From Rhodanobacter humi (GTDB lineage: Bacteria; Pseudomonadota; Gammaproteobacteria; Xanthomonadales; Rhodanobacteraceae), in the NCBI RefSeq assembly GCF_041107455.1, contig NZ_JBGBPY010000001.1, forward strand, positions 558,001 to 622,000: a stretch of 64,000 nucleotides of DNA, in the 5' to 3' direction. This document shows, piece after piece, positions 37,206 to 46,412 of this stretch (the stretch's first letter is position 1; each line of letters begins with the position of its first letter). The notes beneath the pieces were generated by a model, which was not told the DNA's origin, ran no database searches, and saw nothing but the letters and a program-made list of their open reading frames with translations. The position numbers and the translations under genes were made by a program.

Positions 37206-37211
37206 GGGCTC

Positions 37212-37691
37212 TCACCAGCAACCGGCCGTGGCCGGCTCGCGTGCACCGGTCTGGTCTAGCGAGAGTGTGCTGCACTGGCTGTCACGGCTGGCCTGCGCGC
37301 CCTGCGGTGTGGCCGTCAGGCGATAGCTGGCCGCCGCAATCGCCGACGTGGTGTAGCTGTAGTCATTGCCGGTCCGCGCTGCCGACGCGCAATCCAGCAC
37401 CAGCGTCCCGGCGGAAACCGGGTTCGCCACCGGTGTGGTGCTGGTGTCCTGGTCATAGCGCAGGTTGGTCGTGTAGTAGCGCTCCATGTAGTTCGCATAC
37501 TCCGACAGGCAGGCCTGCGCCGCCACGCGCTTGGTCTTGACGACATGACGCGTGTACGAGGGAAACGCGATGGCCGCCAGGATCGCGATGATCGCCACCA
37601 CGATCATCAACTCGATCAGGCTGAAACCGGAACCGCGCGCCATCTTTCGATGACGCCCGATCCACCTGCCCATGGACGCAAGACTTTTCAT
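37212..37691 (-). CDS. pilE: Type IV pilin-like protein (PilE)
   Basis: About 159 aa. The prepilin peptidase site is GSG|FSLIELMIVVAIIAILAA with Glu at +5. The leader before it is about 22 residues. C-terminal Cys pairs (VLDCAS, QCSTLS, AGCW) suggest the pilin disulfide loop. ATG 37691 follows GAGGA by seven bases. Last gene of the fimT-pilV-pilW-pilX-pilY1-pilE operon; probably a minor pilin incorporated in the pilus tip complex. Confidence 0.9.
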   Translation of the reverse strand: MKSLASMGRWIGRHRKMARGSGFSLIELMIVVAIIAILAAIAFPSYTRHVVKTKRVAAQACLSEYANYMERYYTTNLRYDQDTSTTPVANPVSAGTLVLDCASAARTGNDYSYTTSAIAAASYRLTATPQGAQASRDSQCSTLSLDQTGAREPATAGCW

Positions 37692-37701
37692 CACTCGTTC
37701 C

Positions 37702-40700
37702 TCAATGGACGATCAGCTCGCGCCAGGACACGCGCTGCAGTGCGCCGGTCGAACTCGCGGTCTGGGTGCTGGACGTGCTGCCGTTGTCGAAGCTGGTCAG
37801 CATCGCGCTGCCGACGAAGATCGGATTGTTCGGCAGCGAGCTGAACCCGATGCCCGCGGCCGGCTTGCCGTCGATCGTGTCGTTGGAATCCACCTTGCCG
37901 TCGCCGTTGAGGTCGAAGAACGGCTGTGACGGATTGGTGCCGGTGAACGGATCCAGCGCCAGAATCCAGCCCCTACCGGACGGGTTGCAGGGATCGCTGG
38001 CCTTGGGAATGCGCGTGGTGCCCAGCAGCAGGTTGCCCTGGAACTGGTTGGGCGTGACCATGCGTTCGCCCTCGGCACCGGCGATGGGTGACTTCAGGTC
38101 GATGTACCAACCCGACTTGCCGGTGATCGACGCATCCGCCGCAGCCGCCTCGCCCAGCGTGGTGACGGCGCGCGCGTTGCCCGCTTCGGCCGTGATGGAA
38201 CGTTGTACGAGGTTGGCGCTGCGCGTCATGCCCGAAGTCACCGCCAGCCCGCTGGTGCCGGACTGCACGATCAGGCCGTACCAGCTCTGCACGCTGGTAT
38301 CGGTCAGGTCCGTCGTGCTCAGGTAGCGACCGGTGCCGAAGAACACCCACGTGTTGCCGGTGGCGGGATCCTTGCCGACCAGCATGCCCGCGGTGATCGG
38401 CTGCACCTTGTTGCTGGCATCTTTCGCGACGAAGATCTTCACGCCATCGCTGTCCGGCGTCGCCGTTGCGCTGGTGCCGCTGGAATCATTGAGCGTGAAC
38501 GACCACACGTTGCCGTTCGCGTCGCCCGCGTAGGCCACCGTGCTGATGCCGTTGCCCGACGGATCCATCCACACCGCCGGTGCGGCCAGGCCGCTGGTGT
38601 CGGTGGTGGCGTGCGCATGCAGGGTGCCGTTCGCAAGCTCGAATTGCAGCAGCGCCGACTTGCCCGCTGCACTGTTGTAGCCATTGCCCATCAGTACCGA
38701 CCAGCTGCCATTCGCGGTCTGGGCAATCACCGGCTTGCCGGACATCTGGCCGATGTAGCTGCTGTTCGTCAACCCATCGCTCGCCGAACGCTCCCACAGG
38801 AATTTCACATCGGCTGGATCGGTGACGTCGAGCGCGTACACCGCCTTGGCGACGCCCCGCCCGGTGCTGCCCACCAGGACCGTCTTCCAACCTGCCGGAC
38901 TGCCGATATAAACATCGGCCACGGTCAGCTCACCGTCGTTGAAGAAACCGTGCGCCACTGCGCTGCCATAGTCCGGGCTCGCCAGCGCGCCCAGGCCGGC
39001 CGTGATCACCGCGCCCGGCAGATAAGCGAACTTCTCGGCACCTGTGCCCGCGTCAATGCCGTGCAGCATGCCGTCATTCGCCGCCACGTAGACCGTGCCG
39101 GCCCGACCGCTTTGGTCGCTCGCGTATTTCGCGAACACCGTCGAGCCGGTGAAGCTCTCTGTATAGAACTGGTTCGCGTTCGGTGCGCCCACATAGACCG
39201 GTTGCGAGTTGACGATGTCGCCCACTGGGGTGTCGCGGTTGCGGTAGCTGCCGCCGTTGGACTGTTCCTTCGAGGCATCGCCGCGCAGGTAGTTGATGAG
39301 GTCGGCCTCGCTCGTCGCTGTGCCTGCCACCGAACCCAGGGCCGTGTGCTGGGCCGTGGACAGCGCCGGCAGCGCATTGCCCGCACCCAGCTTGAACGCC
39401 ACGAACTGGCTGCCCGCCGTGGCTGCCGGATTGAACGTCATGATGTTGCGACTTGCCAACGTGGGCAGCTTGGTCGATGCGGTCCAGGTGGGACTGGTGG
39501 CGATCGCGCCGGTGGACGAATCCACCGCCAGCGACTTGAGGTCACCCTTCCATTTGGCCGTCCAGTAGTTCGCCTGGTAGGCCACCGTGCCGGTCTGCAG
39601 CTGCGTGGAGTTCGCGGCCAGGCTCGCGCCAGTACCCACGCGCTCGGCGGCGCGCTTCAGGGCTTCCTTGAGGCCGTTGGCGAAATCCTCGGGACTCTTG
39701 GCTGAGTAGAAACCGCCATGGCCGTTGACTGCAGCGTGCGCGAGATCGGCAATGTTGGCGATGTCATCGCTGCTGGGCTGGGGCCAGGCGAATCCGCCGA
39801 TCGCCTTGCTGCTGTCGCCATTGGCCCAGGCGAAGACTTGGTCCATCGGGATGACCGGACCACCTTCGTAGTAAACCGGCGAAAAGCCCATGCCCAGCGT
39901 GAACGTGGTCATGTGCTGCCAGAACGCCGGATCCTCCACATTGGCCGGCACCTCGTTTTTCGTATTCGGGCGCAAATCCGTCTTCCAGTACTTCATCGCC
40001 ACATCGGCAAGTGTGTCCTGGGTGCCAGCCGCATCCGTGTAGTTGAACGTGCACCGACCGCCCGAGTAATAGCCATCGCTCCAACCGTTGAGCGATCCCG
40101 TGATCGATTTGTACTGCTGCTGGCACGCAGCCTTGCTGCTCTGCTTGGCCGAATACGCCTTCGTCTGCGACCCGTCCGCATAGGGCAATTGGGCCTTGTA
40201 GGCGAACTTCTGCCCGTTCTCGCCCTGGATCTCGCCCGGTCCGTCGACGCTGTCCTGCTCACCAATACCCGCAGGTACGCTCCCATTCCAGAAACCATCC
40301 GTTGTCAGGATGGTGTAGGACTGGCGGCAGGCCAATTCCGAACTGCCCGCAGCGGTGCCGTTGTCCGGATCCGAACTCATCCCGGACCACGGCTGGTCCG
40401 TCTGGTAGTACTTGCCGACCGCATTCAAGGCCTGTTGTAACGGCGTGGCGGAATTGGCTTTGCCGCTGCTCACCCACTTCCAGAAATTGGCTTTCTGCGT
40501 AACCGACGAACCGTCGCCGAAGGGCTTGACCGTGGCCATGACGTTGCCGTTGCTGCCGTTCGTCCAGGTCGCACCGGACGCACTCGGCAGATTGCCATCG
40601 TTGTTGCCATTGATGGAACCGAAACCCACGCGGAATGTCGCATCCAAGGTGGCGAACGCGTTCATCAGCCCGCTCTTGGCCATCAGGATGCGTGTGCGGT

Positions 40701-41511
40701 AGTACGAGAACCAGTTGGCCACGTTCTGCTGAGCCGAGACACTATCGTCGCAGACCGCCTTCTGGGCATCAGGAAGGCTGGCGCAACTTCCCACCACACC
40801 GACGTAATTCTGGGTGTTTTTCGTGCCGGTCGTATAGGTGAAATAGTACTTATTGGTCGTCGTGCTTTTCGTGCACTGTGAACCGTTCACGGTGTCGCCG
40901 CTGTCGCAGGCAGGGACATTCGGTGCGTAATAGGTGTAGGCTGGGTTCTTGGTGGTACCACTGTTGTGCTGGCACTTGCCGCTGTTTGCCCCGCTGGTTT
41001 GCAGCGCATCCCCCGAAGCACACGCCATCGTCGCCGCATAGGTGCTCGTCGTCACGATGGCAAACATCGTGTAGTACGGGAATTTGGTCTGATATGGGCT
41101 CGAATATCGGGTCACGTCCGTCGTGCTGGTATCGAGAAAGCCGTCCTTGTAGGCGCTGGTCAACCCAGGTGAATTCGGATAAAACGTGCCGTCGGCCTTG
41201 GGCGGTGGCGAATAGGTCACGCTGGGGTTGTAGTAGGTTCCGTTGATGCCGGCGTTGCGCACAGCGTCATTGGCGGTGCTGCTCAAATAGCCCCAGTCCG
41301 GCATGTAATCCCAAGCCATCGACCCCGAATCGTCCAGCATCAGCACCAGGTTGGGCGGCAACGAACGCTGGATGATCAGCGGCGACTGGTCGACGCTGAC
41401 GGTGGCCGCCATCGCAGGTGCAATACCCGCGATGCATACCAGCAGGCTGGTGGCGAGCAGGTTGGCCAGGAACTTGGCGGCCTTGCTGCGCAAACGGGAC
41501 ACGATGCTCAT
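37702..41511 (-). CDS. pilY1: Type IV pilus tip adhesin/assembly factor PilY1
   Basis: About 1269 aa. A signal peptide ends near residue 35 (APAMA|ATV). A von Willebrand A-like N-terminal region has the metal site MLDDSGSM near residue 60. The C-terminal beta-propeller part contains RDTPVGDIVNSQPVYVGAPN and GTVYVAANDGMLHGIDA, and a Ca2+ loop DLNGDGKVDSND near residue 1200. The central region is rich in Ser, Thr and Cys. PilY1 primes pilus assembly and acts in adhesion and surface sensing. ATG 41511 gives the signal peptide; upstream in-frame starts exist. It lies 10 bases before pilE. Confidence 0.93.
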   Translation of the reverse strand: MSIVSRLRSKAAKFLANLLATSLLVCIAGIAPAMAATVSVDQSPLIIQRSLPPNLVLMLDDSGSMAWDYMPDWGYLSSTANDAVRNAGINGTYYNPSVTYSPPPKADGTFYPNSPGLTSAYKDGFLDTSTTDVTRYSSPYQTKFPYYTMFAIVTTSTYAATMACASGDALQTSGANSGKCQHNSGTTKNPAYTYYAPNVPACDSGDTVNGSQCTKSTTTNKYYFTYTTGTKNTQNYVGVVGSCASLPDAQKAVCDDSVSAQQNVANWFSYYRTRILMAKSGLMNAFATLDATFRVGFGSINGNNDGNLPSASGATWTNGSNGNVMATVKPFGDGSSVTQKANFWKWVSSGKANSATPLQQALNAVGKYYQTDQPWSGMSSDPDNGTAAGSSELACRQSYTILTTDGFWNGSVPAGIGEQDSVDGPGEIQGENGQKFAYKAQLPYADGSQTKAYSAKQSSKAACQQQYKSITGSLNGWSDGYYSGGRCTFNYTDAAGTQDTLADVAMKYWKTDLRPNTKNEVPANVEDPAFWQHMTTFTLGMGFSPVYYEGGPVIPMDQVFAWANGDSSKAIGGFAWPQPSSDDIANIADLAHAAVNGHGGFYSAKSPEDFANGLKEALKRAAERVGTGASLAANSTQLQTGTVAYQANYWTAKWKGDLKSLAVDSSTGAIATSPTWTASTKLPTLASRNIMTFNPAATAGSQFVAFKLGAGNALPALSTAQHTALGSVAGTATSEADLINYLRGDASKEQSNGGSYRNRDTPVGDIVNSQPVYVGAPNANQFYTESFTGSTVFAKYASDQSGRAGTVYVAANDGMLHGIDAGTGAEKFAYLPGAVITAGLGALASPDYGSAVAHGFFNDGELTVADVYIGSPAGWKTVLVGSTGRGVAKAVYALDVTDPADVKFLWERSASDGLTNSSYIGQMSGKPVIAQTANGSWSVLMGNGYNSAAGKSALLQFELANGTLHAHATTDTSGLAAPAVWMDPSGNGISTVAYAGDANGNVWSFTLNDSSGTSATATPDSDGVKIFVAKDASNKVQPITAGMLVGKDPATGNTWVFFGTGRYLSTTDLTDTSVQSWYGLIVQSGTSGLAVTSGMTRSANLVQRSITAEAGNARAVTTLGEAAAADASITGKSGWYIDLKSPIAGAEGERMVTPNQFQGNLLLGTTRIPKASDPCNPSGRGWILALDPFTGTNPSQPFFDLNGDGKVDSNDTIDGKPAAGIGFSSLPNNPIFVGSAMLTSFDNGSTSSTQTASSTGALQRVSWRELIVH

Positions 41512-41586
41512 GGCGGCTCGCTCTTCGGAATGGCGCGGCATGGAACGGCCCATGCGCCCGGTCGGACTCGTGGAAGGCATGCGGGG

Positions 41587-42189
41587 TCAGCCCTGCCTGA
41601 CCATGGCCTGCAGCACCACCACGGCGCGATCGCCCACCAGGGCAGGATCGCCGCTGCGCGCGGTGACGCGGTAGTACACGGCGGTGGTGGAGGTGCCTTG
41701 GGCGCCGTAATTGTGGGAGTTGGCACTCTGGCCGTAGCCGGTGCTGGTGCTGGGGTTGTACCAGTTGCCCATGTTCTCGATGACGTACTGCGGCTGGCTG
41801 GCTGCCAGCGTGCCGGCATCGAACTGGCCCGTGCCGGCGCCCTTGGCGACCGTGATGATCTTGGAGGCATCAAGGTTCGGGTCGTCGAACGGGTTGCCCT
41901 GGCAGAACACGCCACCTGCCTGACAGTTGCGCGCGATGTCGCCGGGGTTGCTCGCGATGAGCGCCGTGGCGGCGCGCATCGCCGCCTCGGCGCTCTGGAA
42001 GGCGACCTGCCGGTCGAAGTGGTTAGCGGCCATCCGCTGCTGCATGATCGTGCCGCGCACCGCGGCCAAGCCGACGAGTGTGATCACCACCAGCAACAGC
42101 AGCGCCACCACCAGGGCGACGCCACGCTGTGCCGCGCGTCGTGGCATGGGTTGATGGCAGGACGAACGGATGGTCGTTGCGGTGGGCAT
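41587..42189 (-). CDS. pilX: Minor pilin assembly protein PilX
   Basis: 200 aa. A short basic leader and hydrophobic helix QRGVALVVALLLLVVITLVG, then MQQRMAANHFDRQVAFQSAEAAMRAA, the conserved PilX block. It ends one base before the stop-start junction with pilW. Works with PilV, PilW, FimT and PilY1 in priming pilus assembly in the inner membrane. Confidence 0.9.
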   Translation of the reverse strand: MPTATTIRSSCHQPMPRRAAQRGVALVVALLLLVVITLVGLAAVRGTIMQQRMAANHFDRQVAFQSAEAAMRAATALIASNPGDIARNCQAGGVFCQGNPFDDPNLDASKIITVAKGAGTGQFDAGTLAASQPQYVIENMGNWYNPSTSTGYGQSANSHNYGAQGTSTTAVYYRVTARSGDPALVGDRAVVVLQAMVRQG

Positions 42190-42190
42190 G

Positions 42191-43183
42191 TCAATTCACC
42201 CGGTTGCGTACGGTGGTGGTGGCGGTGAAATTGCGCTGCAGGGGCTTGGCATCGGTGCCGGCGTGCTGGTCGGCGCTCTCCAGCCACAGGCGCACCTGCA
42301 CGGCATCGACCTGCGCCCAGTTGCTCACGCCGCTGGCCGCCACGAAGCCGGTATTGCCCGACTGGTGGTAGGCGATGCTCATGTTGGTCACCCCGCGCAC
42401 CATTTCCTCGGCGGTAGGCGTGGGCACTCCGGCGTTGTTGGCCAGGCTGACGCGATACAGCGACCGGCCCTTGTCCGGGTTGTTGCCCACGTACCAGTCG
42501 GCCGCACGCAAGCGGGTGATCTGCGCATTCGTGGCGAACACATAGCTGGCGCTGCTGCTGCAGACGGTGGGGTAGTTCAGGTCGGTGGTGCAGTTGCCCG
42601 GCGAGCCGGTGGCGCCCACGTGGCTGAGCGTGGTGCCGCCCAGTCCGGTGATCTGCACCAGCGTGGCGTGGTCGGGATCGCACACGACCATCACGTCGCC
42701 GGTTTTCAAGTCAGTGCTGGCCTCGTTGAGGGTGAACGTGGCGGCTGGCTCGGCATTCGCCTTCACGCTTGCGCCCACGCCCTCGCCGCCCAGCAACGCC
42801 AGGGAATCGGTGCCGCTCACCCGGTTCCTCTCCGCCGTCCCGGTGGTCACGGCCGGATCGGTCTGGCTGCCGCCGTAGCCCACCACCGCGTGGTTCCAGT
42901 TCGCCCACCAGGCGCTGCCACCGGCGGCCGGACCGTTGTTGAGCACGTTCGCAACCCGACCGTCGTTGCTGCAGCCGGTGAGGCCGGCATCGCGGATATC
43001 CCGCGCCATCATCTCGAAGGCGATGCGGGTGTTGTCCTGCACGTCACCCAGCGCGAGGTTGGTGCGGTGCGCACGCTGGTTGGCGAGGAACACGCTGGTG
43101 ACGCCGGCGATCACGACCAGGCCCAACAGCATCGCCACCATCAGCTCGATCAGGGTGAAGCCCGCAAGCGGATGGCGTTTCAT
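42191..43183 (-). CDS. pilW: Minor pilin PilW
   Basis: 330 aa. Prepilin site LAG|FTLIELMVAMLLGLVVIAG. The sequence MMARDIRDAGLTGCSN is the PilW signature. The start overlaps the pilV stop (ATGA). Part of the minor pilin priming complex. Confidence 0.92.
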   Translation of the reverse strand: MKRHPLAGFTLIELMVAMLLGLVVIAGVTSVFLANQRAHRTNLALGDVQDNTRIAFEMMARDIRDAGLTGCSNDGRVANVLNNGPAAGGSAWWANWNHAVVGYGGSQTDPAVTTGTAERNRVSGTDSLALLGGEGVGASVKANAEPAATFTLNEASTDLKTGDVMVVCDPDHATLVQITGLGGTTLSHVGATGSPGNCTTDLNYPTVCSSSASYVFATNAQITRLRAADWYVGNNPDKGRSLYRVSLANNAGVPTPTAEEMVRGVTNMSIAYHQSGNTGFVAASGVSNWAQVDAVQVRLWLESADQHAGTDAKPLQRNFTATTTVRNRVN

Positions 43184-43683
43184 AGCATGGCCCTGGTGGC
43201 AACGGTCTGGACGTTGCTGCCGCCCGTGCCGGCACGGCTGTCGTCGAAGGTGATGGTGACGGTGCAGTCGGCGGTGTTACCGGCATCGGTGCAGGACACC
43301 TGGCCGGTGGTGCTGTCCACCGCGCCCAGGCCCTGGGCCAGCTGCGCACACCACTGCCCGAGCTGTACGTCGGCCATCGCGCCGGTCGCATCCGGGCAGG
43401 CACTGGCCGCGAGCGCCGAGCTGCCGGTGCGGTTGTAGCTGCCGGCCCGGGCACTGCCGACATCCGCGCGCATGGCGTCGAGGATCGAGTAGCTGGCGAT
43501 GGTGGCCAGACTGCGCGCCATCGCGCTGTTGCTGGTGGCGAGCGAGCGAGCCTGCAAGGCCGCCACCCCGAGGAAGGCGACGGAAAGCACCAACACGGCA
43601 ACCAGCACCTCGATCAGACCGACGCCGGCCTGACGCACGCGTGGGCGCAACGTGTGCCGCACGGGAAGGCTGGTGCGGCTCAT
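43180..43683 (-). CDS. pilV: Minor pilin PilV
   Basis: 167 aa. Prepilin site QAG|VGLIEVLVAVLVLSVAFLG, then AALQARSLATSNSAMARSLA, typical of PilV. It overlaps both neighbours by four bases, showing tight translational coupling. Inner-membrane minor pilin. Confidence 0.92.
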   Translation of the reverse strand: MSRTSLPVRHTLRPRVRQAGVGLIEVLVAVLVLSVAFLGVAALQARSLATSNSAMARSLATIASYSILDAMRADVGSARAGSYNRTGSSALAASACPDATGAMADVQLGQWCAQLAQGLGAVDSTTGQVSCTDAGNTADCTVTITFDDSRAGTGGSNVQTVATRAML

Positions 43684-44291
43684 GGGCAGTCTCCGCTGGT
43701 GGTCGTGGTGGCGAGGATCGAGCCCGCCGTCATGGTGATCCTGCGGTGGTTGTCGCTGCTCATCTGGCTGGTGCAGATGTCCGCCACCAGATCGTTGAAA
43801 GGCGAACTGGTGCCCGCCTTGCGGGCTTGTCCCTGCGCGGTGAATTGCAGCGCGGTCACATCTCCGTTGATCCGGACCGGCTCGGCGAGGCTGACCGCAC
43901 CAGCGAGCACCGGGCTGGCTGCGCCGCCACGCATGGCCCAGACCGCGCCGGTTTCCGTGCCGCAGGCGCTACCGAGCGTCTCGCTGGTGTTGGCGCTGGC
44001 CGAGTTGCTGCAGAACTGGGTGCTGGCGTTCCGCTTGACCGCCTCCATGCGCGCAACGCTGATCGCGTTGACCAGGTCGTTGGCGGCGGTATTGAGCCGG
44101 TTGGAAAGTGTGATGCTCTTGAAGCTCGGCACCGCGATCATGAGCAGGACCGCCGCCACCGCGACCGTGATCATCAGTTCGACGATGGTGAAGCCACGCT
44201 GGGAACTCCACGCGGTTGCCTGGCCACCGACTGCACGGCCCCCGCGCGCCTCGCCCGACAAGATGCCCCATGACTGCGGCTGGACCTGCAT
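43680..44291 (-). CDS. fimT: Minor pilin FimT/GspH family
   Basis: About 203 aa. Prepilin site QRG|FTIVELMITVAVAAVLLMIA after an unusually long leader of about 33 residues. The GspH/FimT domain has NAISVARMEAVKRN and Cys residues near SACGTE and SGDCP. ATG 44291 was chosen because GGGGAG lies six bases upstream; the frame also offers GTG 44297. First gene of the minor pilin operon. FimT-type pilins can also bind DNA for uptake in Xanthomonadales relatives. Confidence 0.9.
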   Translation of the reverse strand: MQVQPQSWGILSGEARGGRAVGGQATAWSSQRGFTIVELMITVAVAAVLLMIAVPSFKSITLSNRLNTAANDLVNAISVARMEAVKRNASTQFCSNSASANTSETLGSACGTETGAVWAMRGGAASPVLAGAVSLAEPVRINGDVTALQFTAQGQARKAGTSSPFNDLVADICTSQMSSDNHRRITMTAGSILATTTTSGDCP

Positions 44292-44319
44292 GATCACTCC
44301 CCTGAACCCATGGATTCGC

Positions 44320-44347
44320 AGGTTAGTGACGCAAGTTAATTCGTCAA
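44320..44347 (-). promoter_or_regulatory. Possible promoter of the minor pilin operon
   Basis: On the minus strand TTGACG (44342-44347) and TAACCT (44320-44325) are 16 bases apart, about 30 bases upstream of fimT. Just upstream are two palindromes, CGGCAAG-AA-CTTGCCG (44365-44380) and CGGCATGCCG (44386-44395), possible operator sites. Judged by eye. Confidence 0.35.
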
Positions 44348-44525
44348 GTATTTGCGATGACGAACGGCAAGAACTTGCCGACAGACGGCATGCCGGCGTC
44401 GCGAAACCTGATCACCGTCACGCATCCGGCTCCGATTGGGATGCGCCGCGGGCGGAATTCAAAAGATGTTCTGCCGGCCGCTCAGCCTTGTCGCCCCCGC
44501 GCAGGAAAACCGCAGGCACCCCGGA

Positions 44526-44560
44526 CGACAAAAGGCCCGCATCGCTGCGGGCCTTTTGTC
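44526..44560 (-). terminator. Terminator after tRNA-Thr
   Basis: GGCCCGCA and TGCGGGCC (44534-44553) form an 8-bp stem with a 4-base loop, flanked by AAAA and TTTT so that it would work in both directions. It lies just beyond the 3' end of the minus-strand tRNA. Confidence 0.8.
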
Positions 44561-44566
44561 GTGACC

Positions 44567-44642
44567 TGGTGCCGGAAACAGGAGTCGAACCTGCGACCTA
44601 CGCATTACGAATGCGCCGCTCTACCAACTGAGCTATTCCGGC
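44567..44642 (-). tRNA. tRNA-Thr (anticodon CGT)
   Basis: 76 bases with encoded CCA. Acceptor GCCGGAA pairs with TTCCGGC. The D arm has AGCTCAGTTGGTAGAGC, the anticodon stem-loop is GCGCA-TTCGTAA-TGCGT, and the T arm contains GGTTCGACTCC. The anticodon is CGT, reading ACG threonine codons. It stands alone between ispH and fimT with its own terminator. Confidence 0.97.
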
Positions 44643-44692
44643 GATGGCGAGCCGCGAAGTTTACGGGGCGGCCGGATGGGGTGCAAGCCGGA

Positions 44693-45652
44693 TCAGCCCG
44701 CCATCGGGCCGCTGTCGACGACGCGCAGTTCCTTGGGCAGGGCGAAGGTGATGGTTTCCGCCTCGCCGTCCAGCTCGCGCACCGCGCCGGCACCCCAGGA
44801 TTGCAGGCGGGCGATCACGTCGCGCACCAGTTTCTCGGGCGCGGAGGCGCCCGCGGTGAGGCCGATGCGGCCCACGCCATCCAGCCAGGATCGTTCGATG
44901 TGTTCCGCACCGTCGATCAGGAACGAGCGCACGCCCTGCTTCTCGGCCAGCTCGCGCAGGCGGTTGGAGTTGGAGCTGTTAACCGAACCCACCACCAGCA
45001 TCAGGTCCACCGCGTCGGCGAGCCGGCGCACGGCGTCCTGGCGGTTCTGCGTGGCGTAGCAGATGTCATCCTTGCGCGGCCCCTCGGTGTCGGGGAACTT
45101 CGCGCGCAGTGCAGTAATGATCGCCTTGGTGTCGTCCACCGACAGCGTGGTCTGGGTGACGTAGGACAGCAGATGCGGGAACTTCGGCATCAGTACCGCC
45201 ACGTCCTCCACCGATTCCACCAGCAGGATCTCGCCGCTGTTGGCGGGGTTCCACTGGCCCATCGTGCCTTCCACCTCGGGATGGCCGGCATGGCCGATCA
45301 GCACCACGCTGCGGCCGATGCGGCCCAGCCGCGCCACTTCCATGTGCACCTTGGTGACCAGCGGGCAGGTGGCGTCGAACACCTTGAGGCCGCGCTGCTC
45401 GGCCTCGCCGCGCACGGCCTTGGAAACGCCGTGGGCGCTGAAGATCACCGTGGCGCCGTCGGGCACCTCGTGCAGTTCCTCGACGAACACCGCGCCGTCG
45501 TGGCGCAGCTTGTCCACCACGTAGCGGTTGTGCACCACCTCGTGGCGCACGTAGATCGGCGCGCCGTACGACTCCAGCGCCCGTTCGACGATGGCGATGG
45601 CGCGGTCGACGCCGGCGCAGAAACCGCGGGGATTGGCGAGCAGGATGTCCAT
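44693..45652 (-). CDS. ispH: 4-hydroxy-3-methylbut-2-enyl diphosphate reductase
   Basis: 319 aa. The three Fe-S ligand cysteines are in GFCAGV (Cys12), DATCPLV and [14 protein letters not shown] and SAHGVS carry the conserved substrate His residues. The enzyme makes IPP and DMAPP in the last step of the MEP isoprenoid pathway. It follows lspA and ileS on the same strand in the usual gammaproteobacterial order, with a palindrome in the gap. Confidence 0.96.
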   Translation of the reverse strand: MDILLANPRGFCAGVDRAIAIVERALESYGAPIYVRHEVVHNRYVVDKLRHDGAVFVEELHEVPDGATVIFSAHGVSKAVRGEAEQRGLKVFDATCPLVTKVHMEVARLGRIGRSVVLIGHAGHPEVEGTMGQWNPANSGEILLVESVEDVAVLMPKFPHLLSYVTQTTLSVDDTKAIITALRAKFPDTEGPRKDDICYATQNRQDAVRRLADAVDLMLVVGSVNSSNSNRLRELAEKQGVRSFLIDGAEHIERSWLDGVGRIGLTAGASAPEKLVRDVIARLQSWGAGAVRELDGEAETITFALPKELRVVDSGPMAG

Positions 45653-45678
45653 GAAAGCACCAGCAGAACGAAACCGGT

Positions 45679-45748
45679 GTAGGAGCGCACCCTGTGCGCG
45701 ATGGGGCTTTTCGCGAAGAGCCGATCGCGCACAGGGTGCGCTCCTACG
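45679..45748. repeat. Palindrome between ispH and lspA
   Basis: GTAGGAGCGCACCCTGTGCG onward and its complement ending at 45748 form near-perfect arms of about 24 bases around GGGGCTTTTCGCGAAGAGCC. It belongs to the GTAGGAGCG-type REP family, like the copy inside recD. It fills almost the whole gap. Confidence 0.85.
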
Positions 45749-45760
45749 GGCAAGCGCGGA

Positions 45761-46261
45761 TTATCGCATGCCGCCCTGCCCCTTGCCCCCGAACAGGCCG
45801 AACGCCACCAGCAGCAGCGCGCCCACGGTGATGCCGCAGTCGGCGAGATTGAACACCGGGTAGTGCCACTGGCCGAACTGCACATCGATGAAGTCGGTGA
45901 CCTGGGCGGCGTGCAAGCGATCGATCAGGTTGCCGATCGCGCCGCCGATGATGAACGCCAGCGGCAGCGCCGTGCGCCAGTCGCGTCGCGGCGTGCGCGC
46001 GAGCCACATCACCAGCACCGCACTGATGACCAGTGCCAACACCACGAACAGCCAGCGCTGCCAGCCATCGCCCATGGCCAGGAAGCTGAAGGCCGCGCCG
46101 GGATTGAACGCCAGCGTCCAGTTGAGGAAACCGGGGATCACCGGGTGCGGCTGGCCGGCCGGCTGCAGCGCGGCCAGCGCCCACCACTTGCTGAGCTGGT
46201 CGAGGGCGATGACGAGGGCGGAAAGCAGCAGCCAGGGGAGTGCGTTGGGTTTGGTGGTCAT
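45761..46261 (-). CDS. lspA: Lipoprotein signal peptidase
   Basis: About 166 aa. Four membrane helices. The conserved blocks FNPGAAFSFL, GGAIGNLIDR and VTDFIDV, and the catalytic Asp in FNLAD, define LspA, which removes signal peptides from prolipoproteins in the inner membrane. ATG 46261 (MTTKPNALPW) was chosen; the frame stays open upstream through a repeat, but that part is not LspA. In the ileS-lspA-ispH cluster. Confidence 0.95.
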   Translation of the reverse strand: MTTKPNALPWLLLSALVIALDQLSKWWALAALQPAGQPHPVIPGFLNWTLAFNPGAAFSFLAMGDGWQRWLFVVLALVISAVLVMWLARTPRRDWRTALPLAFIIGGAIGNLIDRLHAAQVTDFIDVQFGQWHYPVFNLADCGITVGALLLVAFGLFGGKGQGGMR

Positions 46262-46284
46262 GCGGAAACTCTGGAGGATGAATT

Positions 46285-46405
46285 CCCTTCTCCCACCGGG
46301 AGAAGGTGCCCCGAAGGGGCGGATGAGGGTACGGATTTGCAGGCAGCTACTCGCAAGTTCCGAACCCTCACCCCAACCCCTCTCCCGAAGGGAGAGGGGC
46401 TCAAG
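46285..46405. repeat. REP cluster between ileS and lspA
   Basis: Contains CTTCTCCCACCGGGAGAAGG near 46288 and CCCTCTCCCGAAGGGAGAGG near 46378, separated by about 65 bases. Same CCTCTCCCG family as the element inside ileS. Confidence 0.75.
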
Positions 46406-46412
46406 CACAAGC

